64,000 nt of DNA from assembly GCF_002563795.1 (NCBI RefSeq), contig NZ_PDJL01000006.1, forward strand, positions 62,001-126,000. Reading direction: 5' to 3'. Positions 8,566 through 17,398 of this stretch are shown here, one piece after another. The notes beneath the pieces were generated by a model that was not told where the DNA came from, searched no databases, and saw only the letters and a program-made list of their open reading frames with translations. Positions within the stretch are counted from its first letter, which is position 1. The number at the start of each line of letters is the position of its first letter. The position numbers and the translations under genes were made by a program. Source of the stretch: Vibrio sp. ES.051 (GTDB taxonomy: Bacteria; Pseudomonadota; Gammaproteobacteria; Enterobacterales; Vibrionaceae).

Positions 8566-8943
8566 ATGATCCAAGGTATCCAAATTACAAAAGCAGCAAA
8601 CGACGACCTACTAAACTCTATCTGGTTACTAGATAGTGAAAAGAACGAAGCGCGTTGTGTTGCAGCAACGGCAGGCTACGAAGCAGACCAAGTTATCGCA
8701 ATCAGCGACCTAGGTGAATACGAAAGCCGTGAAGTGGCTATCGAAACAGCGCCGAAGATTGAAGGCGGTCAGCACTTGAACGTAAACGTTCTTAAACGTG
8801 AAACGCTAGAAGATGCCGTGGCTCACCCAGAGAAATACCCGCAGCTAACAATTCGTGTTTCTGGGTACGCGGTACGTTTCAACTCACTCACGCCAGAGCA
8901 GCAACGTGACGTTATCGCTCGTACATTTACTGAATCTCTATAA
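8566..8943 (+). CDS. grcA: Autonomous glycyl radical cofactor GrcA
   Basis: Small glycyl-radical protein (YfiD) that can replace the C-terminal radical domain of oxygen-damaged pyruvate formate-lyase. The C-terminal radical motif [12 protein letters not shown] is present, followed by the conserved [13 protein letters not shown]. 125 residues from the ATG at 8566; the in-frame GTG at 8563 would add one Met, but the SD AGGAGA is better spaced for 8566 and E. coli starts [12 protein letters not shown]. Expressed from an FNR-type promoter and ended by a strong terminator. Confidence 0.97.
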   Translation: MIQGIQITKAANDDLLNSIWLLDSEKNEARCVAATAGYEADQVIAISDLGEYESREVAIETAPKIEGGQHLNVNVLKRETLEDAVAHPEKYPQLTIRVSGYAVRFNSLTPEQQRDVIARTFTESL

Positions 8944-8965
8944 TAAAGATACACTCCAGCCAATT

Positions 8966-8998
8966 TTAAAAACGGCGCTCAAAGAGCGCCGTTTTTTT
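8966..8998. terminator. Intrinsic terminator after grcA, usable from both sides
   Basis: ACGGCGCTC (8972-8980), loop AAA, GAGCGCCGT (8984-8992), then a run of T. The A run before it gives a T tract on the minus strand, so it may back up the end of the thr operon. Confidence 0.9.
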
Positions 8999-9015
8999 AT
9001 TATTTGGAAAACCAG

Positions 9016-9038
9016 AAGGTGGAAGCAAACTCCACCTT
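9016..9038 (-). terminator. Probable terminator of the thr operon
   Basis: AAGGTGGA (9016-9023) and TCCACCTT (9031-9038) form an 8-bp stem 24 bases after the thrC stop. The T run on the minus strand is interrupted (TCTGGTTTTCC), so it is weaker than the grcA terminator beyond it. Confidence 0.55.
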
Positions 9039-9061
9039 TCTCTTATTCCTGTTGCATTCGC

Positions 9062-10342
9062 TTATTGAACTCGGCGCAATACAGCTTTGAGTGCATCAAA
9101 GTCAGCATCCAGATCTTCAGATAGCAGTTCCATTGCCGCGTGTTTCGCTAGCGGAGCTGGAAGATCAATGTCTGTTTGCAGAATCTCATCAACGACTTCT
9201 TTGAACTTCGCAGGGTGCGCGGTACATAGGAATAGACCGGTTTCACCTTCTTGCAATTGCTCTTCAAGAACGCGGTAAGCAATCGCACCGTGCGGCTCGC
9301 ATAAGTAGCCCAGTGCGTACAGGTCTTTTACTGATTGTGCGCTTTGCTCATCAGAAACCGCGCCTTTACCGAGTGTCTCTAGGCCCCATTCTTTTACGCG
9401 GCAGAGCTCTTCGATACGCGGCCAGTTGTTCGGCTGACTCACGTCCATTGCGTTCGATGTGGTTGCCACTGTTGGTTTTGGCTCCCACTTACCTGTTTCT
9501 AGGTAACGTGGCACGGTATCATTGGCGTTGGTTGCAGCGATAAAGCGCTTGATAGGCAGACCCAGCGCTTTTGCCAGTAGACCTGCGGTTAGGTTACCGA
9601 AGTTACCGCTTGGTACCGACACGACTAAGTTTTCACGCTCTTGCTTACTCATTTGCGCTGCCGCTTCAAAGTAGTAACAGATTTGCGCCATCAAACGGCT
9701 AATGTTGATTGAGTTCGCTGAATTCAGACCGATCTCTTCACGCAGTGCCGCATCACCAAAGGCTTGTTTCACAAGAGCCTGACACGCGTCGAAGTCACCA
9801 TTTATCGCGACGGTGTGAATGTTTTTACCTAGCGTACAGAACAGTTTTTCTTGCAGTGGGCTGATCTTGCCTTTCGGGTAAAGGATCACAACGTTGATGT
9901 CTTCCATACCGTAGAAAGCGTGCGCAACGGCTGCGCCAGTATCGCCAGAAGTGGCAGTAAGAATGGTGATCTTACCGCCGTCCGATACCGCGGCAAGAGA
10001 TTGCGCCATAAAGCGGCCACCAAAGTCTTTAAAGGCTAGCGTTGGACCATGGAAAAGCTCCAATGCGTAAACGCCGTCTTTCACTTGGTTGATTGGCGCC
10101 GGAAATTGGAATGCAGCGTCAACCAGTGCGTTAACTTGCTCTTCTGCCAGCTCATCACCGATAAACGCTGATAAAATCTTAGTGCTACGAGAGACAAAGT
10201 CTTCTGCCAGTAGTGCATCAACGTCTTCAAATTTTGGTAATTCCGATGGGAAAAATAGACCTTGGTTACGACCTAGCCCTTGGCGAACGGCTTGGCCAAA
10301 GGAAACTTGTTCATCATTTTCTTTTATATTGTAAAGCTTCAT
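9062..10342 (-). CDS. thrC: Threonine synthase
   Basis: PLP-dependent enzyme converting O-phosphohomoserine to threonine, the last step of the pathway. The PLP-lysine motif [17 protein letters not shown] is near residue 95-110, and the phosphate-binding [15 protein letters not shown] region follows. 426 residues, matching gamma-proteobacterial ThrC. Its ATG overlaps the thrB stop in an ATGA (10339-10342), so translation is coupled. Last gene of thrLABC. Confidence 0.97.
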   Translation of the reverse strand: MKLYNIKENDEQVSFGQAVRQGLGRNQGLFFPSELPKFEDVDALLAEDFVSRSTKILSAFIGDELAEEQVNALVDAAFQFPAPINQVKDGVYALELFHGPTLAFKDFGGRFMAQSLAAVSDGGKITILTATSGDTGAAVAHAFYGMEDINVVILYPKGKISPLQEKLFCTLGKNIHTVAINGDFDACQALVKQAFGDAALREEIGLNSANSINISRLMAQICYYFEAAAQMSKQERENLVVSVPSGNFGNLTAGLLAKALGLPIKRFIAATNANDTVPRYLETGKWEPKPTVATTSNAMDVSQPNNWPRIEELCRVKEWGLETLGKGAVSDEQSAQSVKDLYALGYLCEPHGAIAYRVLEEQLQEGETGLFLCTAHPAKFKEVVDEILQTDIDLPAPLAKHAAMELLSEDLDADFDALKAVLRRVQ

Positions 10343-11310
10343 AGCTCACTTCCTGTTATTTTCGAACCCTGCTTATCTAAACGACAAACGTGGACGAATC
10401 CTTCTTCGTTTTGTACGTAGTTCTGTTCTAACCAGCGAGCAACTCGCTCAGCGACTTCTTTCTCTTTGCAAATACTGAACAGTGTCGGGCCACTGCCAGA
10501 AATACCAGTTGCTAATGCTCCCGCAGACGCTGCGTATTGACGGGCATCCGCAAAGCCTGGAAGCAGTTTCTCACGATACGGTTCGGCGATCACGTCTTTG
10601 ATCATTTTTGCAGCCAACTCTGGCTGACCTGAATGACACGCATGAATAAAGCCCGCAAGGTGACGACCATGAGCAATGATATCTTGTCGGCGGTACTGAG
10701 ATGGTAGGATCTCACGCGCTTCTGCTGTTGATACTTTGATGCCCGGATACGCCATGACCCAGTACCAATCATCAAAACAAGGTACTTCTTGGCTGATGAT
10801 ACCCAACTCTTCCAGCATCAATTGCACACCGCCAAGGTAACACGGCGCGACGTTGTCGTAGTGAATGCCACCAGAGATCTTGCCTTCCATTTCTCCCATC
10901 AACGCCAGTAACTCTGTCTCGTTAAGCGGTTGACCATGGAAGCGGTTTAATGCATCCAGAGCCGCGACGATGGAACATGCACTCGAGCCTAAACCCGAGC
11001 CGATTGGCATGTTCTTTTCTAGTGTCATTTCAAGTGGTTTTAGTTCTACGCTTTTTTTATCTAGCTCGCGAGCAAACACCACCCAGCAGTCATAAACGAT
11101 GTTTTCTTTTGGCTCTGTTGGCAGCTTAGCAACAAAACTGCCTGCCGTTTTGAGACTGAACGGCTCTGTCCCTGCTTTAACTTGCACTCGGTCGCCCAAC
11201 AAAGTGCCATCAACTGGGGATATTGCCGCCCCCAGCACATCAAAACCAACGCTGACATTACCGATTGATGCTGGAGCATAAACCACTACATCCATATCAC
11301 TTGAACTCAT
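10339..11310 (-). CDS. thrB: Homoserine kinase
   Basis: GHMP-family kinase phosphorylating homoserine. ATP-binding loop [17 protein letters not shown] is present, with the N-terminal [17 protein letters not shown] and the C-terminal GISGSGPT motif. I start at the ATG at 11310 (MSSSDMD), with AGGGG about ten bases upstream inside the end of thrA; the longer frame to 11334 runs deeper into thrA and lacks a better SD. 323 residues. Overlaps thrC by 4 bases and lies at the very end of thrA, as expected for a coupled operon. Confidence 0.95.
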   Translation of the reverse strand: MSSSDMDVVVYAPASIGNVSVGFDVLGAAISPVDGTLLGDRVQVKAGTEPFSLKTAGSFVAKLPTEPKENIVYDCWVVFARELDKKSVELKPLEMTLEKNMPIGSGLGSSACSIVAALDALNRFHGQPLNETELLALMGEMEGKISGGIHYDNVAPCYLGGVQLMLEELGIISQEVPCFDDWYWVMAYPGIKVSTAEAREILPSQYRRQDIIAHGRHLAGFIHACHSGQPELAAKMIKDVIAEPYREKLLPGFADARQYAASAGALATGISGSGPTLFSICKEKEVAERVARWLEQNYVQNEEGFVHVCRLDKQGSKITGSEL

Positions 11311-11315
11311 TATTG

Positions 11316-13775
11316 TTATACCCCTAGCTTCCAACCTAAAGTACGCATTACATCAGAAAATACACCTGCTGCCGTTACCTCGGTACCGGCACCGTAGCCA
11401 CGCAGTACCAAAGGAATTGGCTGATAGTAGCGGCTGTAGAACGCCAATGCGTTTTCACCATCTTTGATTTTAAACATAGGGTCATTTTCATCCATTGCTG
11501 CCATGCTCACTTTGCATTTACCATCGATAATTTCACCAACATATCGCAACACTTTGCCTTCTTCTGCCGCTTTTTCTGATAGCTCTTTAAAGTAAGCATC
11601 CGCCTCTGGGAGACGTGCCATAAACTCATCAACACTGCCTGAATCATCAAAGCCTGGTGGTAACGCTTGATCTACCACTACGTCTTCTAGCTCTAGAGAC
11701 ATACCCGACTCACGAGCCAGAATCAACAGTTTCCGCGCCACATCCATACCAGAGAGGTCATCACGTGGATCCGGTTCAGTAAAACCATTTTGCTTGGCGA
11801 TATTTGTTGCTTCACTTAAGCTCATACCTTCGTCCAGCTTACCAAAGATATAAGATAAAGAGCCCGACAAAATACCGGTAAATCGCTCAAGCTCATCCCC
11901 TGCCGAGATCAGGTTTTGTAGGTTTTCGATCACTGGTAGTCCAGCGCCCACTGTCGTTTCGTACATTAGTTTACGGCGAGAGCTGCGCGCAACATCGCGT
12001 AACTGATGGTAGTACGCCATGCTAGCTGTGTTGGCTTTTTTATTTGGTGTAACTACGTGGAAGCCTGCTGCTAGGAAGTCGGCGTATTGGTTGGCAATGT
12101 CTTCGCTTGACGTACAGTCAACTAGCACTGGGTTAATGATATGGTTACGCTGAACCAATGAAATCAAACGTGCTAAGCTGAATTCTTCTGTCGCAACCGA
12201 CATACGATCACGCCAGTGCTCTAGCGGTAAGCCTTCACTATCGAGCAACAGCCCCTTGCTGTTTGCCAAACCACAGACGCGAATCACGATGCCTTTCTCT
12301 GCTAGTTTCGCTTGTTGGCGTTCAATCTGATCCACCAGCTCACCACCAACACCGCCGATACCAACCACGAACACGTCTAAGAAGTGCTTTGAATTAAATA
12401 AGTTCTCGTGACACGCTTTGATCGCCTCAGAGATCTTATCTTCGGGAATAACCGCAGAGATAGCACGTTCAGATGATCCTTGAGCGATTGCAACGATGTT
12501 GACGTTTACCTCCGCTAGAGAAGAGAAGAAACGTGAAGCTACACCGCGAGAAGTACGCATGCCATCCCCAACAAGCGTGATGATTGACACATTATCAATA
12601 AACTCTACTGGCTCTAACAAACCGTCTTTTAATTCCAGCTCAAACGCATCAGCCAGCACCTGTTGTGCTTTTGGTTTGTCTTCAGCTTCAATACAAAAAC
12701 TGATGCTGTATTCAGAAGAAGACTGCGTGATAAGCACAATAGAGACACCGGCTGAAGACATCGCACCGAATACGCGACTTGCCATACCAACCATGCCTTT
12801 CATGCCAGGGCCAGAAACATTGACCATCGTTAGGTCACCCAACGTTGTAATGCCTTTGATTGCGAGATTATCTTCGCCAGTGTCTTGGCCAATCAACGTA
12901 CCTGCGCCTTGTGGATTAAAACTGTTTTTGATCAGGCATGGGATGTGGAATTGAGCAATGGGTGCGATGGTTTTCGGATGCAGCACGGATGCGCCGAAGT
13001 AAGAAAGCTCCATCGCCTCTTGGTAGCTCAATGATTTGAGCAGACGCGCATCTTCGACTAAGCGAGGGTCGCAGTTATAAACGCCATCAACGTCCGTCCA
13101 AATTTCACAGCAATCAGCACGTAGACACGCCGCCAATACCGCAGCTGAATAGTCAGATCCATTACGGCCAAGTGTAACTAACTCCCCCTTTTCGTTACCC
13201 GCAGTGAAGCCAGGCATAATATTGACATGCCCTTGAGGAAGAGGGGTTTGACGGAAGTTTTGTGTTGAAATATCCACATCAACCATCGCTTCAAGATGAT
13301 CACCTTGCGCATATAGATATTCAACTGGATCGATTAAGTTCGCTTGTTGACCTTTTGCTTCTAGCACCGCTTTCATCAACTGGATAGAAACACGCTCGCC
13401 TTTACTAATGATACGAGCATTCACATTGTTTGGGCACATTCCAAGAAGGTTAATTCCATGGACGTACTGACGAAGCTGAGAAAGCGAGGTTTTTACTTGG
13501 TTATCAAAACCAGCGCCATCGATATTCGGCAACACTGCTTTGATTTGCGTGAAAAGCGTGTTAAGCGACTCATCTAATTCCTTAATTTGTAGCTCTGCTT
13601 CACCGTTACGTAACGCACTTTCTATGACGGCTACCAATTTGTTCGTGGTTTTTCCTGGTGCAGAAAGCACAACAGCTACTTCTTCTTGTTGAGCGTTATT
13701 GGCAATGATGTCTGCCGCTCTTAAAAAGCGATCTGCATCAGCTAGTGATGAACCGCCAAACTTCAATACTCGCAT
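11316..13775 (-). CDS. thrA: Bifunctional aspartokinase I / homoserine dehydrogenase I
   Basis: Catalyses the first and third steps from aspartate to homoserine. Order of domains: aspartate kinase beginning [10 protein letters not shown], with [16 protein letters not shown] near residue 200; two regulatory ACT domains around 320-460; homoserine dehydrogenase beginning at the NAD(P)-binding [17 protein letters not shown] near 470, with [17 protein letters not shown] and [20 protein letters not shown]. 819 residues, as in E. coli. Strong SD (GGAGGAAGG) just upstream. The presence of ACT domains implies threonine feedback, in addition to attenuation at thrL. Confidence 0.97.
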   Translation of the reverse strand: MRVLKFGGSSLADADRFLRAADIIANNAQQEEVAVVLSAPGKTTNKLVAVIESALRNGEAELQIKELDESLNTLFTQIKAVLPNIDGAGFDNQVKTSLSQLRQYVHGINLLGMCPNNVNARIISKGERVSIQLMKAVLEAKGQQANLIDPVEYLYAQGDHLEAMVDVDISTQNFRQTPLPQGHVNIMPGFTAGNEKGELVTLGRNGSDYSAAVLAACLRADCCEIWTDVDGVYNCDPRLVEDARLLKSLSYQEAMELSYFGASVLHPKTIAPIAQFHIPCLIKNSFNPQGAGTLIGQDTGEDNLAIKGITTLGDLTMVNVSGPGMKGMVGMASRVFGAMSSAGVSIVLITQSSSEYSISFCIEAEDKPKAQQVLADAFELELKDGLLEPVEFIDNVSIITLVGDGMRTSRGVASRFFSSLAEVNVNIVAIAQGSSERAISAVIPEDKISEAIKACHENLFNSKHFLDVFVVGIGGVGGELVDQIERQQAKLAEKGIVIRVCGLANSKGLLLDSEGLPLEHWRDRMSVATEEFSLARLISLVQRNHIINPVLVDCTSSEDIANQYADFLAAGFHVVTPNKKANTASMAYYHQLRDVARSSRRKLMYETTVGAGLPVIENLQNLISAGDELERFTGILSGSLSYIFGKLDEGMSLSEATNIAKQNGFTEPDPRDDLSGMDVARKLLILARESGMSLELEDVVVDQALPPGFDDSGSVDEFMARLPEADAYFKELSEKAAEEGKVLRYVGEIIDGKCKVSMAAMDENDPMFKIKDGENALAFYSRYYQPIPLVLRGYGAGTEVTAAGVFSDVMRTLGWKLGV

Positions 13776-13830
13776 CCCTTCCTCCGGTATATCTTTTAAA
13801 TTGGTCTAAATTCTTTATAAAAAAGCATAA

Positions 13831-13866
13831 AAAAAGGCCTGTATCTTGTTGGATACAGGCCTTTTT
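13831..13866 (-). terminator. thr attenuator hairpin
   Basis: Perfect 15-bp stem AAAAAGGCCTGTATC (13831-13845), six-base loop, GATACAGGCCTTTTT (13852-13866). Read on the minus strand it lies between the thrL stop and the thrA start and ends in a T run, so it is the transcription attenuator of the thr operon. Confidence 0.9.
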
Positions 13867-13882
13867 CGTGAATTTCTTTCGC

Positions 13883-13960
13883 TCAGCAGCCTGCCCCAAC
13901 ATGTGTCGTGTCGGTAATAATAATGGTCGTGGTCATTACTACTAGGCTGTTAGATGGCAT
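13883..13960 (-). CDS. thrL: thr operon leader peptide
   Basis: 25-codon leader frame: begins MPSNSLVVM and continues TTTIIITDTTHVGAGC, that is, a run of Thr and Ile codons (six Thr and three Ile after the internal Met) as in E. coli thrL, where stalling at these codons under Thr or Ile shortage prevents attenuation. The internal ATG at 13936 is an alternative start; neither start has a clear SD. The stop is about 17 bases before the attenuator stem. A possible promoter is TTGACT (minus strand, 14023-14028), 17-base spacer, weak -10 at 14000-14005. Confidence 0.85.
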   Translation of the reverse strand: MPSNSLVVMTTTIIITDTTHVGAGC

Positions 13961-14388
13961 AAATAAATATTCAACAATAATTGTGTTTGCTTAAGTCTAC
14001 GTTTACCGAGTTTCCGAACCATAGTCAACAAATAATTGTTTATTTTCAGTCTTAAAGAGATTTCTACTGTTCAATGTCCTTGATATTTAGATGTAATTAC
14101 AGACAGTTGCCTTTAAATAAATCTATCTCCCCTTTTTCTATGTCACTTATCAACTCAATAAATTTTAAATCATGACTAATCTGATCTTTGCCATAAATCG
14201 TACGATCATACGATTAGAAATTGTTATGAAACTTATCGGCAGCTTAATTTTGATCAATGTGCATAAGATCGAATTATTTATAAAATAAGCAAACTAGCTT
14301 TCATATCCTATGCTTTAATTGTGAAGGTTTTTAACGCGTATTGATGTGGAAGTTGACACAAGGGAAGTTGACACAAGGAGTAGTGAAC
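13961..14388. other. Intergenic region between thrL and an exported-protein gene
   Basis: 428 bases with the leftward thr promoter and the rightward promoter of the gene at 14389. Contains the inverted repeat AATCGTA-N6-TACGATT (14196-14215), which includes the perfect 10-bp palindrome ATCGTACGAT, and a 15-bp tandem repeat directly before the downstream gene (14349-14378). Confidence 0.55.
14349..14378 (+). repeat. 15-bp perfect tandem repeat, two copies
   Basis: GAAGTTGACACAAGG occurs twice without interruption (14349-14363 and 14364-14378). The second copy supplies the AAGG of the SD AAGGAG (14375-14380) used by the next gene, so the duplication copied a ribosome-binding region. Confidence 0.9.
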
Positions 14389-14859
14389 ATGAAAAGAAGA
14401 CTTCCTCTGCTGCTATTTGCTGTGTCTGGTGCTTGCCTCGCAAACGAGCTCCCTCCTCTTCCCGGAAAAGTAAGCTTTTCCCCTCATAAACTGTTTATAT
14501 CCAGTGATAACCATCAGTTAGACAACTTTGATGTGTGGAATATAGATACGGGATATGCATATGAGCTTTTCGATTCTGTTGATGTCTATGTCGGCGCACG
14601 AATCAACAACGCCCCAACACAAAATCAAAGTGGTTTCCTCAGTGGAATAAATTATCATTTCAATGATCGTATCAGTTTGAAAAGTAGCGTACGTTCTTAC
14701 AAAGGTGCGACGTCTGAAGGGATTCGTCAAGAAGACAGTAGCCTCGCCGCTGAGGTATCGAGTCGCGTAAAAATTACCGATAAGTTAGATATTCACGCGA
14801 CCTTAGATTATCAAGATTGGCAACAAGGTATTGAAGTCGGTTTAGGTTTCCGTTTTTAA
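14389..14859 (+). CDS. Exported beta-strand-rich protein, probably outer membrane, unknown function
   Basis: 156 residues from the ATG at 14389, with AAGGAG eight bases before. The first 18 residues form a classical signal peptide (KRR, hydrophobic stretch, cleavage likely after CLA before NELPPL). The rest is made of alternating polar/hydrophobic segments ([54 protein letters not shown]) and ends in an aromatic residue, which is typical of outer-membrane beta barrels. About eight short strands are possible. No named family recognised. The 3' end overlaps rraA by 4 bases, tail to tail. Confidence 0.75.
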   Translation: MKRRLPLLLFAVSGACLANELPPLPGKVSFSPHKLFISSDNHQLDNFDVWNIDTGYAYELFDSVDVYVGARINNAPTQNQSGFLSGINYHFNDRISLKSSVRSYKGATSEGIRQEDSSLAAEVSSRVKITDKLDIHATLDYQDWQQGIEVGLGFRF

Positions 14860-15338
14860 AAATCCAACTTTTGTTTCGAAATTAACACCCCATTCCAGTC
14901 AGCATAAACGTAATGCTTAGGCTGTACGATTTGGTTCTGCATGGTCAGGGTCACATTCACATCTCCCATACCACGTTTCTCTGTTTTAAATGGACAAGTT
15001 CCAAGAGCCTGAATACCAATGTCCATTTGGCACATTTGCACCACATCACGCACCGCACCATAAACAATAATGCCTTCCCAACCATTCTCAATACCCAGTA
15101 TAGCCAGTTGGTCACCAAGCAGCGCTTTCTGACACGACCCATGTCCATCGACAATTAAAACTTTACCAGTGCCGTCCTCGCTTAGCACTTCACGTACTTT
15201 TGAGTTATCGTGATAGCAACGTACTGTGACAATCTCACCATAAAAAGCAGCGCGTTGACCAAAATTCTGTAAAGGCAAGCTTAGCAAGGTCACTTGGTTT
15301 TCAAATTGGTCACAAATATCGGGTGTTATGTCTCTCAT
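14856..15338 (-). CDS. rraA: Ribonuclease E activity regulator RraA
   Basis: RraA binds RNase E and restrains mRNA decay; it was once misannotated as a demethylmenaquinone methyltransferase (MenG). Recognisable features: CDQFENQV near the start, the [14 protein letters not shown] loop, [14 protein letters not shown], and the C-terminal [15 protein letters not shown]. 160 residues, normal for the family. It lies 52 bases after the DUF3293 gene on the same strand and may share its transcript. Confidence 0.95.
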   Translation of the reverse strand: MRDITPDICDQFENQVTLLSLPLQNFGQRAAFYGEIVTVRCYHDNSKVREVLSEDGTGKVLIVDGHGSCQKALLGDQLAILGIENGWEGIIVYGAVRDVVQMCQMDIGIQALGTCPFKTEKRGMGDVNVTLTMQNQIVQPKHYVYADWNGVLISKQKLDF

Positions 15339-15390
15339 ATTTCCTCCGTGAATATTCTCCCCTAAGCAGCGCTCAGTGAGTGGTATCCTT

Positions 15391-15798
15391 CTAGACGAGT
15401 CGAGGCTTTATTGAGCCTAACTTGTGCATTAATTTTGGCTCAGAACAAGCAATTAGGTACAGTTCGTCATCAATAACATAATAAATCGCGTTTTGTTGAA
15501 AGCAATTCGCCAATCCAACCGCTGACTCCGGCGTGAGTTCTGCCGCAAAACTCTCTTCGTACCATGTAAAGCTGCGATTGCCGACCGTCACACGTGTGTA
15601 GTTCACATGTTGGAGCTGCTTTTCTAATGCTTGATTACTTATGCAGTTATCTTCTTTTGACCGCAAAATACTGTATGGGTTCCAAGCAGTTATCACTGCA
15701 TAGCTCGAAGTGCTCCATTCTGCCTTAAAATCAAATAAAGCCTCCGAATAAGCATTCCATAACGATGCATCTATGTTTGTATTACTTTTTTCTACCAT
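15391..15798 (-). CDS. DUF3293 domain protein
   Basis: 135-residue soluble protein of the DUF3293 family, function unknown. The family pattern is visible: [11 protein letters not shown] near residue 33, followed by a polar helix, then [11 protein letters not shown] and the Gln-containing [23 protein letters not shown] at the C-terminal third. Starts ATG at 15798. The perfect FNR-like palindrome at 15836-15849 is only about 40 bases upstream, so oxygen control of this gene is as possible as of arcA. Likely the first gene of a two-gene unit with rraA. Confidence 0.8.
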   Translation of the reverse strand: MVEKSNTNIDASLWNAYSEALFDFKAEWSTSSYAVITAWNPYSILRSKEDNCISNQALEKQLQHVNYTRVTVGNRSFTWYEESFAAELTPESAVGLANCFQQNAIYYVIDDELYLIACSEPKLMHKLGSIKPRLV

Positions 15799-15835
15799 AA
15801 CTCTTAAACGATTAATAACAGTTACATTTCATCAA

Positions 15836-15849
15836 TTGATGTAAATCAA
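15836..15849. promoter_or_regulatory. Perfect FNR-consensus palindrome
   Basis: TTGAT-GTAA-ATCAA matches the FNR consensus exactly. It could serve arcA (FNR-activated in E. coli) or the divergent DUF3293 gene. A TATAAAAT at 15898-15905 would fit a rightward promoter with FNR at a class I distance. Confidence 0.6.
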
Positions 15850-15920
15850 CAAACTGAATGGAATTAACATTTGAGCATTGTTAGCATGCTGTTAACAATA
15901 TAAAATCCGCTCCATACCCT

Positions 15921-16040
15921 AGGGTGTTTACTTTTCAGGCCCCCGTCAAAGGTAGGAAGTGAAAAGTAAACAAGCCCTTTAGAATAAACGTCGCCACTGG
16001 ATACTGGTGAACCGGCAAAACTCCATGGAAGGCGGATAAC
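15921..16040. other. Structured element with long inverted repeat upstream of arcA
   Basis: AGGGTGTTTACTTTTCA (15921-15937) pairs with TGAAAAGTAAACA (15960-15972) and, after a two-base bulge, CCCT (15975-15978): a 17-bp stem around a 22-base GC-rich loop. Next to it, CGCCACTGG...CCATGGAAGGCGG (about 15990-16036) can form a second hairpin. It is more GC-rich than its surroundings. The minus strand is open across the whole element (a 66-codon frame with no SD). It may be a cis RNA structure in the arcA leader, a small RNA, or a dispersed intergenic repeat; the sequence alone does not decide. Confidence 0.6.
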
Positions 16041-16160
16041 TGAAAGAAGTGTTTTTTTGATCAACTTGATTTATTATCAAAATCACATTACCTGTATGTT
16101 ATATTTTTGCCTAGAATTTATTCTATTAGCACAATTTTGTCACAAATTTAGGTACCGCCA

Positions 16161-16877
16161 ATGCAAACCCCGCAGATTCTTATCGTTGAAGATGAGCAAG
16201 TAACTCGTAACACTCTTAAGAGTATTTTTGAAGCAGAGGGATACGCTGTTTTTGAAGCCAGTGACGGTGAAGAGATGCACCAAGTGTTGTCTGACAACTC
16301 AGTCAACTTGGTTATTATGGACATTAACCTTCCAGGCAAGAATGGCCTCTTGTTGGCGCGTGAACTGCGCGAACAAGCGAACGTGGCCCTGATGTTCCTG
16401 ACAGGACGTGACAATGAGGTTGACAAGATCCTTGGTCTAGAGATTGGTGCTGATGACTACATCACGAAACCATTCAACCCACGTGAGCTAACTATTCGTG
16501 CACGTAACTTGCTAAGCCGCTCGATGAGCTCTAATGCTGTACAAGAAGAAAAGCGCTCAGTAGAAAAATACGAATTCAATGGTTGGGTACTGGACATCAA
16601 CAGCCGATCTCTTGTGAGCCCGTCAGGTGATAGCTACAAGCTTCCTCGTTCTGAATTTCGTGCTCTGCTGCACTTCTGCGAAAACCCGGGGAAAATTCAG
16701 ACTCGTGCCGATCTGCTTAAGAAGATGACAGGCCGTGAGCTGAAACCACACGACCGTACTGTCGACGTAACTATCCGTCGTATTCGTAAACATTTCGAAT
16801 CTGTATCAGGCACACCAGAAATCATCGCGACCATTCACGGTGAAGGTTACCGCTTCTGTGGCGATCTAGAAGATTAA
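16161..16877 (+). CDS. arcA: Aerobic respiration control response regulator ArcA
   Basis: OmpR-family response regulator of the Arc two-component system, repressing aerobic metabolism and activating fermentation genes when phosphorylated. Receiver domain: acidic pair at residues 10-11, phospho-acceptor Asp54 in VIMDINLPG, and Lys103 in ITKPF. The C-terminal winged-helix DNA-binding domain (about 135-235) ends in [15 protein letters not shown]...IHGEGYRF. 238 residues, as in E. coli. Its partner kinase arcB is the next-but-one gene, on the opposite strand. Confidence 0.98.
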   Translation: MQTPQILIVEDEQVTRNTLKSIFEAEGYAVFEASDGEEMHQVLSDNSVNLVIMDINLPGKNGLLLARELREQANVALMFLTGRDNEVDKILGLEIGADDYITKPFNPRELTIRARNLLSRSMSSNAVQEEKRSVEKYEFNGWVLDINSRSLVSPSGDSYKLPRSEFRALLHFCENPGKIQTRADLLKKMTGRELKPHDRTVDVTIRRIRKHFESVSGTPEIIATIHGEGYRFCGDLED

Positions 16878-16893
16878 TTGACTCGCATACACG

Positions 16894-16929
16894 AAGGGCT
16901 TGCTCAATGAGTAAGCCCTTTTGTTTATT
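16894..16929 (+). terminator. Intrinsic terminator after arcA
   Basis: AGGGCTTGCTC (16895-16905), loop AAT, GAGTAAGCCCT (16909-16919), an 11-bp stem with one G-T pair, followed by TTTTG and more T. It separates arcA from the convergent lipoprotein gene. Confidence 0.85.
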
Positions 16930-16944
16930 TACCTTGGCAGTAAG

Positions 16945-17397
16945 CTAGTAAACCTTATTTATCTTCACGTATTTTTCCACTAGCCAACGCTGCTTTCCTG
17001 CATCATCTAAAAGAACGGCGATATCAACAAATTTATCTGCGTCTGCGTCAATTTCAGACGTGAACGCCACTTCCCATTGATTCTCACTGTGGGTGCGAGT
17101 CTCTAATGATTCTCCGCTCACCAGCCACTTTACATCACCTTGCTTAATAACGAGCGCTTCAGCGGTAAGGTTAGCTGGTAGCTGTTGGTTCCCCTCAAGG
17201 TAAAGCGCTCCCTGAATACTTTGTTCTTGAGCCTCACCGACTGCTGGCATTAGGTTCACCCAAAGGTTGCTCTTAAGTTCAATATTTACTTGGTTAATCG
17301 TAATCTGGCTATTTTGTTGCCAATTCACGTTAGGAATGGAACTACAGCCTGCTATCAAAAAAGCCATAACCCAGACCATTGGTGCAATTATTTTCAT
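16945..17397 (-). CDS. Lipoprotein of unknown function, coupled to arcB
   Basis: 150 residues. Signal peptide MKIIAPMVWVMAFLIAGC carries a lipobox (LIAG-Cys18), so the mature protein should be lipid-anchored with residues SS after the Cys, compatible with outer-membrane sorting. The mature part is about 130 residues, beta-rich in appearance, with NVNWQQNSQITINQVNIEL near its start and DKFVDIAVLLDDAGKQRWLVEKYV near its end. The ATG at 17397 is one base after the arcB stop, and its SD (AAGGAAA) lies inside the arcB end, so the two are translationally coupled. No family recognised. The longer frame to 17532 overlaps arcB and is not favoured. Confidence 0.8.
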   Translation of the reverse strand: MKIIAPMVWVMAFLIAGCSSIPNVNWQQNSQITINQVNIELKSNLWVNLMPAVGEAQEQSIQGALYLEGNQQLPANLTAEALVIKQGDVKWLVSGESLETRTHSENQWEVAFTSEIDADADKFVDIAVLLDDAGKQRWLVEKYVKINKVY

Positions 17398-17398
17398 G

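Larger units (their letters stand above)
15799..16160. other. Intergenic region upstream of arcA
   Basis: 362 bases between the divergent DUF3293 gene and arcA. Contents, left to right: an FNR-like palindrome (15836-15849); an AT-rich TTGTTAGCATGCTGTTAACAA repeat (15877-15897) running into TATAAAAT; a large hairpin-forming element (15921-15978) followed by a second structured stretch to about 16040; and TTGATCAA plus TTGAT-N5-ATCAA (16057-16080). arcA probably has a long leader or several promoters. Confidence 0.6.

Noticed and set aside
15985-16040. Cobalamin riboswitch core (GCCACTGG...GGAAGGCGG) upstream of arcA
   Set aside because: Only one short stretch resembles the class; the upstream conserved boxes and their order are missing and arcA has no B12 link.
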